Assembly: GCA_001972305.1 (NCBI GenBank)
Contig: BDDD01001660.1
Coordinates: forward strand, 191,455 to 255,454
DNA length: 64,000 nucleotides
Reading direction: 5' to 3'
Origin: Cephalotus follicularis
Lineage: Eukaryota > Streptophyta > Magnoliopsida > Oxalidales > Cephalotaceae
In this document: positions 57,340-64,000 of the stretch, piece by piece
How positions within the stretch are numbered: position 1 is the stretch's first letter
How the letters are laid out: every line of letters begins with the position of its first letter
Notes under the pieces: generated by a model
Database searches by the model: none
What the model was told of the DNA's origin: nothing
The model's input: only the letters and a program-made list of their open reading frames with translations
Program-made: the position numbers and the translations under genes

Positions 57340-57402
57340 TATGATATGACGTCATGTGATTTGGCGGGGATATGATATGACGCCATGTGATTCGGCGGGG
57401 AT
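57340..57402. repeat. Two 31-bp tandem repeats with TGACGTCA in F
   Basis: Units 'tatgatatgacgtcatgtgatttggcgggga' and a near copy (gacgccatg, gattcgg). The first contains the perfect palindrome TGACGTCA, a bZIP-type site; the second has lost it by T-to-C. Confidence 0.7.
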
Positions 57403-58806
57403 ATGAGACAGTGATATGATAGGTACCAATATCCTCTTATATGTTTATGATATTTTTCTGCGCATATTACATTCTTGATATTGATACTGTCATTTGAGTT
57501 ATGATCATGTCTTTATGCTTTGATATCCAGATATTTGCTATTATTGTGACTCCTATATATTTGATTATTGCCTTGAGTATGGTAATTGTTCAGTGGACCT
57601 CCTTGTTGAGTCACTGGTTGTTTCATTGCGAGTCTATCATATGGTAGAGTATTGACTTGATCAACGGGATTGTTTCTTGGATTCTTACTTTATTACATTT
57701 GACGAGTCTGAGCGTTCTTTCATGGAGCCATGACGGCCTTTCATTTCTTTCATTTATCGATTCTATCCATCATTAGTTTATATTCTTGATCATATCCACG
57801 ATTATTGATATTTTCATGAACTCTGAGATTGTTTAGAGAAACATTTATCATTGACTTCTGAGTTTCATTTATGACGCTTTGTCAATGTCTATGTTCATAT
57901 TTGTGGAAATTAATTGTTAAGCATTGAAATGATCTTGTTACCCTTGTGGATATGTTTTGTGGATTTCGTTTACACATCGAGAATATTGATATCCCTTGTA
58001 ATCTCGATATCTATTTGTGGTCTCGATATCCTGGGTGGATCTTGATTTCCTTGAGGATTTTGTTGACCTTTGTGTTCATGCTATATTTGTGGATCTTATC
58101 TTATTTATTGTCATTTCTTGCCGTGGATTTACCTTATATTCTACTTTGAGCTTATTTTATTCTCCTTTTATTTGGTTTATAGTTATGGGAGATGTATTTT
58201 GTTTCTACTCACTTAGTCATTTGGACTAACCCCCTCCTTTTTCTTTCCCTTCCAGATAGCGACAAGATGATTGCTAGTTTGTTGCTGTAGATGTTTGACC
58301 ACAGAGGCAGGGCATGCTACCAAGATTTCGACACATGCATATTATCACGACATCAACATTTAATTAAGCATTTACTTATGTTTTTAATAAAATGTTTGCT
58401 CTTATGGTTTTGCTTTTAAAGTGCCGAGCCCTATGGATATATTTTGCATGCTTTGATAAAATGGTTGAGGCAGAACCCAACCCATGTTTACTGCTTTAAG
58501 ATTGTGGTTTTCTGAGGGCTGAGCCCATTTAAAATCAGCTGGCTCCTCCTTCGGGAGTGTGATTATAAATGTGTTTTTCTTTACAGGGGGCATAGTCCGA
58601 TAAACGGATACTACATGCCCGATTTTCGTAAAAATTTAAGAGTTATGAAAATTTTCAAGTTTTTCGAAAAGTTCAACTTTAAGAAGCTTAACTTATGTTT
58701 GATGAAATTGTTTTAAAGAAATTTCAAGTTTAAAGAGAGTTTTATAAAAATCGTGTCATATCCGTTCTCGGTAGGATATCGGTTGTTGTCGGGAACGGGT
58801 GTGACA

Positions 58807-59990
58807 ACAAAGTCATTCGACGGGCGTTTAAAAGTGTTGAGAATTTCAGTTCGAAAGTTGGTTACGTGCGGGATTTCTGCATAGATTTTTTGCACTAATG
58901 AGTGCAAATTATCTGGCAATTTTCCAAAGCCAAAAATTGCACTGGTTAGTGATAGTCTGAGTGCATGTCTGGATAGTTTCTCGCAGTCCTTGCTAAGATT
59001 TTGGCAGTTTTCTGCACTCCTACTGACATTTTCGAGCACGATTACTGCTAGTTGCCTGAAAGTTTCCGACGAGCTTTTCTTTGCAGTTTCTATGCAATAT
59101 TTGTACAGTTACTAGCAGGAATACTTCATGGATATGATATGTACGTACCAGGGTGTTCAGACAGAGATTCGATTTACTTATGCACGTAGTTCTTTCATTA
59201 TTGCAATATATTCAAATGGAATAATAATATTAGTTTTTACTAATATTATCATTGCATTGTTTTTCTCTCTACTGGATCCAATGGTGGAACCAAATGATTA
59301 AATATAGTGATAGACTATATATGGGGACATTGGATTTTAATTTACTAGTGGGAGTAGCATTTTATTTAGGCTGATAGATTAATGAAAAATCATTAAATAT
59401 TAAAATTGTCATATGCTTGTTCTTTAAATATATAGTGAATATATTTTTGAATTTCTTGTGCATGCTGGTAGACTTGGGGCTTGACCTAGTTTTTTGGTTT
59501 CTTTCGTGGATGTTATTTAAATTTTTTATTACAATGGTATTCATTCGGTCTATAATAAGTTTGTCTGCGTGCGCCAATTTTTTTTTTCTTTTCCATTATT
59601 TTTAAGAGTAAAATTTTGTTCTCCCTTTAATTGTATTCTTATTTTTTATTGCACAGAGAATGTAAATTTTTAAATGGGGATGAAATGAAGATTGAAGAGA
59701 AGATCAAGAAGAATACAAGACTGAGTGAATGCCAATGCCATGTATGCATGGTGTGAATGCTGTAATAAAGTAGTTATTAAATAATAATCACCTAGGAGAC
59801 CGAGTGGTCACGTTTGGCTCACCTGATCACTATAATAGTTAAAGTCCCAAGTCAGGCCATTTTTTAGGATGCATAATATGGATGTTTTTTCTTTTACAAA
59901 CAATCCAAACACGTCCATACATGCTAAACCATTCCAAATGGATGTTGAAGATAATTAAAATTATCTAAAACGGCTATGGTAAAATATAAA
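58807..59990. other. Unassigned AT-rich DNA
   Basis: It may begin with the continuation of E2 after the F target duplication. No gene recognised. Contains short inverted 'ataatattagtttttactaatattat' near 59222, which could form a hairpin. Confidence 0.35.
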
Positions 59991-60368
59991 ATTTGATGAG
60001 ACCAAATTCCTCCAAATGTAAAATAATAAGTCCATAAGCAGTGAGGTACTATGGTGTCCTATCGTTGGCCTTCCACGACCTTCGTTGAATGGTGGGAACA
60101 TATTGGGGATGGCACTATGACAGCAGATGTCCCCGTATGACCATTACTATTCAATTTCAGTGTGAGGTGCACTGGAAGGAAATGGCATTGTTTTGGCATT
60201 TGGACACAAACACGTGTGAAAGTTATTCCTCTTCATTGGGCCGAATACGAACAGTAGAAATAAGGCCTGGTTGATGAAATAATGGATTAGGGAGAGGAAT
60301 TGGAGCTTGGGCCGGGCTGCATTAGAAGGGAAATGGCCTGGGAGGTTCTGGATTCCTCTTTCTATGGA

Positions 60369-60376
60369 TATATAAG
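60369..60376 (+). promoter_or_regulatory. TATA box of LTR N
   Basis: TATATAAG, 299 bases before the putative donor at 60668. Confidence 0.55.
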
Positions 60377-60971
60377 ATGAGAGACGCCCGCGAAACGCGT
60401 TTTGGACACTCTCATACACTCCCGTTTTAGAAGAATCGACAGAAAGTGGAAGCTGGGGCCTAGTGTCACGGGGAGGAAGAAGATAAAAAGGAGGTGCTTT
60501 CTCGGGAGAGTTCGATGTCTTCTGTGCTCCCGCATAAATTCCTATCTCCTGGAGTTGAGGGAGTAGTGAAAGAGTGAAGAAGAGAATAAAGCTGAGGTCG
60601 GTAATTTTAAACAGAAGGAAGTCCAGAATCCAAGAAGCGGTGTGTCTTCGTTTTCAACCGATCTAAGGTAGGTTACTATATATCCGAGCTCTGCGATGAT
60701 GTGTGTAAATTGTCTGGTATGTATGATTGCGTTGTTTGTGTTGTTGTGTGTATTGCTTGCATTGTTGTGAATATTGTTGTGCTTGTTAGATTAGGATTAG
60801 ATGAGTGTTACGATTTTCGGTTGTTTCTGTATTGGAGGTTGATAAATGGATATATATCGAATCCTTGCGTTGGTATCATGATAAAGCTCAGTACTTGAGA
60901 AGTACTAAAAGGAGAAACCCAACGTTGAGCCCAACTCGTCTCCAGAGAACTTGAAGCTTCTTCGCTCGAAG

Positions 60972-61100
60972 TCAGACTAGTCCATATGTACCGAGAAGAC
61001 CAGTCCACTTGGTCGCCAAGCATGACTAGCCCACGCATGCCGAGCAAACCAGTCCACATAGTCGCCGAGCATGACTAGTCCATACGTGCCGAGCAGACCA
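60972..61100. repeat. 49-bp tandem array of LTR N, left part
   Basis: Units are built as gactagtcca-ta(t/c)gtgccgagc-agaccagtcc-acttggtcgcc-gagcat. ACTAGT is palindromic and GACCAgtccacTTGGTC is an imperfect palindrome. About 2.7 units before O. Confidence 0.75.
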
Positions 61101-61244
61101 TGTAATGTCCGGGAATTTCATTAAAGTGTAATCTTGTATTTCCAATGTAATTTACACTTCGAATTAATGAGAATCATGATTTTCCTCTCTTGTGTATTGA
61201 AAAGTTGCAAGAAAACATATGAAGGTGTGTGTTGTACAGGGTGG

Positions 61245-61380
61245 GCAGCCGATTGCCAGAAGGAGGCAGTCGGCTGGACCATAAGGGAAGGAACTAGCCA
61301 ACTGCTATGAGAAGCAGCCGGCTGGGAGACTGTTGGCAGAGACAGCCGACTACCAAGTTGAGGCAGTCGACTGCCGACAG
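61245..61380. repeat. Array of CAGTCGACTG-type palindromes (O, part 1)
   Basis: About six copies, such as gcagccgattgcc, gcagtcggctgg, gcagccggctgg, acagccgactacc and gcagtcgactgcc. Confidence 0.75.
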
Positions 61381-61908
61381 GTCTGGCAGCACAACGTGCA
61401 CGCCAGACTGTTGGTAGAAAAGTGGGTGTTTTCGATTTATATCGGCAGGAGAGGGAGAGATGTGTTTTCTCCATAAAAACACATTTTTCCTCCTCCAATC
61501 TTCACCATTTTCCCAGAGAGAAAAAGAGAGAATAAAATAGTGGAGAGGAAGAGGAGAAAGTGAGTGTGTTGTTGATCCAAGGTGCTTTGTTTTGAGCTAC
61601 GGACTTGGAGACTCGAACCAGTGGCAAGAACCGAACCTGTTGGAGTTGCTGGACGAGTTTTGGGAGTTCAAAAGCCTCGGATTTGGACTTAAAGAGGTAG
61701 ATTGCAACTCCTAACTTGGAGTTCTAAGGTAGGGAAAATTTTATAATCGTGATTTAAGTTTCGTTATAATGGACGTTTATGAATGAAATGCATGCAATGG
61801 ACTGTGATATGAGCATGAAATGTGTTGATGATGATAAATGCTCGGTTGTGTTTGGATTTGGATTGATGGTTGCATGTATTTTCTGCTGTTTTGTGCACTG
61901 CACATAGG

Positions 61909-62400
61909 ACCAGTCGACTGTCCAAAGAGGAGAGCCGACTGTTCAAGGCTACCAGTCGACTGTTCAGTGCGAACAGCCGACTGCTCAAAGGAAACAGCCG
62001 ACTGTGCTAAGGAGCCAGTCGACTGTTCATGCGTTTTAATGGAGGTTTTCTCCTGCTGTGTGATTAAACGACCGCCATGAGAAGGCAACCGACTGGTTTA
62101 TGGCACAGCCGACTGCTTGGGATGACAGTCCATTGTCCATGTGTCACTTTGCCTGGATTCGCTGAGGTGGCAATGCTGGGTTGAGTGGCGATGTATAAGA
62201 CACGTACTATTCACGAAACAGCCGACTGTCTTGAGGAGACAGCTGACTGTTATGCGATCAGCTGACTGTCAAATATGAGACAGCCGACTGCTAAGGGAGG
62301 CAGACGACCGCCAAATCGGGGACAGTCGACTGTTTAAACGAAACAGCCGACTGTCATGAGGAAACAGCCGACTGTCATGAAGCGGCAGCCGACTGTTGAG
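61909..62400. repeat. Array of ACAGTCGACTGT-type palindromes (O, part 2)
   Basis: About 18 copies, mostly acagccgactgtc, and accagtcgactgttc, spaced 12-45 bases apart with varied spacers. The perfect form ACAGTCGACTGT is self-complementary. Confidence 0.85.
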
Positions 62401-63058
62401 AGACTGACTTGCATTTTGAGCATATGTTTGCATCGCATTTTGATATGAAATGAATTGATGATTGAAATGCGAATGATTCTAAAGTACTTTATCATTTTAG
62501 AAATATGTACATGATTTTATGCAAATCATTATTTGATATGAAAATGTATATTTTGATAAATGTATATTTTCGACGGATTGAAACATGGTTTCAAAGATGC
62601 AATACATTTTAAAATAAATGTATTATTTCCAGTATTTTATAAACTACTTGGAAACGATTTGATTTGAATTAATTTCTTGATTGTGATTGATCCCGTACTG
62701 GGTGGGGTGACAGAGTGTCGCCGATGGCTAGTGGCGGTGCTGTTCACCTAGGGGCCAGGAGATGGCTAGGGACGCCCAAATACAATGTTACTAGACACTG
62801 AGTGCAAGTAACACGGGGTACCATGATTGCTGAACACAGAGTGTGAGCGTCATGAGTCTGATATGTTGCCTTGCTTCATGACCCGGGAGTCGGGGGTCGA
62901 AGTAAGAGTACGACGTCGGGGCCAGGAGATGGCGGCGCTCCTCGTACAGTTGATTTGAATTGATATGATTTAATTGGATTTGATTTGGTTGTCCAGTGAG
63001 ACATGATTGATGATCTGATGGTTGTGGCTACTTGGCATGGTTGCACATATTGGCATAG

Positions 63059-63060
63059 AT

Positions 63061-63093
<33 letters not shown>
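63059..63093. repeat. (TA)n/(TATG)n microsatellite in O
   Basis: 'atatatatatatatgtatgtatatatatgtatgtat', simple repeat. Confidence 0.85.
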
Positions 63094-63094
<1 letters not shown>

Positions 63095-63586
63095 TGTGAT
63101 ATATTGTATATTGCATCATGGATGCATTCATTACATGACATTCTTTATCATTGACCCTAAATTACACGTATGATTTAGCCGAGTGAGGACAAAGGCTAAC
63201 CCCCTATTATTACAGATTGATGCAGTGACTTGGATTTTAACCGTGCGCGACCGAATCAGAGGGGAGATGGAGCCTTATTTACTTAAATAAATGTTAAACG
63301 ATGTATTAAAACATGTTTTATTTCGGATTACTGTACTAATGTTTTATTGATGTTAATCGACTTTGATCATGCTCCGTTTGTGGGCAGTTGAAAATGACTT
63401 AATAATATTAAAATTGGGAATCATGTGGTATGGGACGCATGGTTCGGTTTACTTTCAGCTTATATTTAAATGCTTCTGCAAGGTGTTAATGGTATTTAAA
63501 GTTTAAAATTTACCGTATTTGCATAAGCTGAATATTTATGTTAAATTGCCATGACCTTTATATTGTCAATGAAACGAGGTGTGATA

Positions 63587-63782
63587 CCAATCCACTTGGT
63601 CGTCGAGCCAACGCATGCTGAGCAGACCAGTCGACATGGTCGTCAAGCATGACTAGTCCATATGTGCCAAGCAGACCAGTCCACTTGGTCGCCTAGCATG
63701 ACCAGCCCAGGCATGCCGAGCAGACAAGTCCACTTGGTCACTGAGCATACTAATTCCATGCATGTCAAGCAGACCAATCCTT
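63587..63782. repeat. 49-bp tandem array of LTR N, right part
   Basis: About four units continue the array after O (gaccagtc, acttggtcg, gcatgactagtcc, tgccgagc) with more substitutions than the left part. Confidence 0.75.
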
Positions 63783-64000
63783 CGAGGAGCAGAGAAGACT
63801 AGCACTCAATGCCCTGAGAGTAGCATAGCACCTAAGGAATGTATGGTAGACTTGTTATACCGACATATCAGACTAGCGCCTAAGAGCGCAGAGGCAGACC
63901 TCAGTACTTTCTCTGAGTCAAATAGCTAGTAGTGTAAATATACTATAAGAGTGATATCGGAGATGACCGAAGAAGTCACCACCCTTTAGATGACCGTAGA

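Larger units (their letters stand above)
53124..58806 (+). mobile_element. F: very large Gypsy-type LTR (probably solo), split by G
   Basis: It starts TGTGACACCCCGTGTCAC and ends GGAACGGGTGTGACA; flanking pentamers are ACAAG and ACAAA (one mismatch). Without G it is about 4.6 kb. No gag/pol motif, PBS or PPT was found inside. The first part has a GA-rich then CT-rich leader and GC-rich 'gccgg' DNA as in D, with a good donor (CG|GTAAGTCG) at 54153. The 155-codon ORF at 56826-57293 shows no known domain. The size is high for an LTR, so a cryptic second insertion is possible. Confidence 0.6.
61101..63586 (+). mobile_element. O: 2.5-kb Gypsy-type solo LTR inside the N array
   Basis: TGTAATGTCCGGG...GAGGTGTGATA (terminal CA apparently changed to TA), with array units of N on both sides. 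The duplication is short or eroded (ACCA on both sides). A donor-like 'ttctaag|gtaggg' lies at 61729, about 260 bases after 'ccataaaaac'. The end region (63360-63530) is related to G. Two palindrome arrays lie at 61245-61380 and 61909-62400. Overlapping ORFs are by-products of the arrays. Confidence 0.75.
60000..64000 (+). mobile_element. N: LTR of the H family, split by O and running off the window
   Basis: TATATAAG at 60369 and a 299-base leader ending 'gatctaag|gtaggtta' at 60668 match the layout and sequence of H ('gaaggaagtccagaat', 'ttttcaacc', 'aaggtaggtt'). After it comes a 49-bp tandem array (60972-61100 and 63587-63782) into which O is inserted. Left end not located; right end outside the window. 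Confidence 0.55.

Noticed and set aside
61909..62400. CRISPR-like array
   Set aside because: The repeats are only 10-16 bases, self-complementary, degenerate, irregularly spaced and lie in a plant LTR; no cas genes.

Overview
This window looks like repeat-filled nuclear DNA of a flowering plant, most likely a eudicot; the species cannot be told from the sequence. It carries Ty3/Gypsy and Ty1/Copia polyproteins of plant lineages, initiator-Met and Asp tRNA-type primer binding sites, 5-bp target duplications, TGT...ACA long terminal repeats (LTRs), (CT)n and (TA)n microsatellites and a 419-base assembly gap. I found no host protein-coding gene, tRNA or rRNA that I could defend. Almost everything assignable is LTR retrotransposon, mostly broken and nested. 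Element letters below are my own labels.

Layout. 1-1940: unassigned repeat-like DNA with a 2 x 53 bp duplication and an LTR-leader-like stretch. 1941-17360: a minus-strand LTR fragment (E1) split by element A (2388-16731, minus, Ty3/Gypsy chromovirus, 2.6-kb LTRs, TSD ATTCA). A is split by a Copia-type solo LTR C (8396-12613, TSD GATCT), and C by a Gypsy-type solo LTR D (8919-12092, TSD TTGAT). An almost uninterrupted copy of the E1 target lies inverted at 51225-52330 (E2). 17361-19104: LTR I with an Asp-type PBS. 19105-21082: LTR H with a GC-rich array. 21797-33432: element J, a Tat-type Ty3/Gypsy element (minus) with two 871-bp LTRs, gag, PR-RT-RNaseH, a second RNaseH, integrase, and a spliced gene on the opposite strand between integrase and 3' LTR. 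33769-37313: element K, a SIRE/Maximus-like Copia derivative holding only a truncated plant-transposon-domain ORF. 38806-42800: a decayed Copia pol split by Gypsy-type solo LTR L (39445-42128, TSD GCTCT). 42824-43242: gap. 43340-44190: Tat-like protease debris. 44201-50380: Copia element M (minus) with 3' LTR and decayed gag-pol but no visible 5' LTR. 50381-58810: E2 (LTR, PBS and leader) interrupted by a very large LTR-like insertion F (53124-58806), which holds solo LTR G (54441-55496, TSD GTATG). 60000-64000: LTR N of the same family as H, whose tandem array is split by solo LTR O (61101-63586).

How the parts work together: A, J, K and M would make Gag, protease, RT/RNaseH and integrase for copy-and-paste transposition, but each has stops, frameshifts or deletions and none looks autonomous. 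Many stops sit where Gln is expected and fit C-to-T decay of methylated DNA. Solo LTRs (C, D, G, L, probably F and O) show frequent LTR-LTR recombination.

The most unusual pattern is that unrelated LTRs (Copia-type C and K; Gypsy-type A, G and O) each carry many dispersed copies of a private short palindrome around a TCGA core (for example AAGCGTCGACGCTT, AAAGACGTCGACGTCTTT, ACAGTCGACTGT). LTRs H and N carry arrays built on other short palindromes. I know of no named system that explains this.
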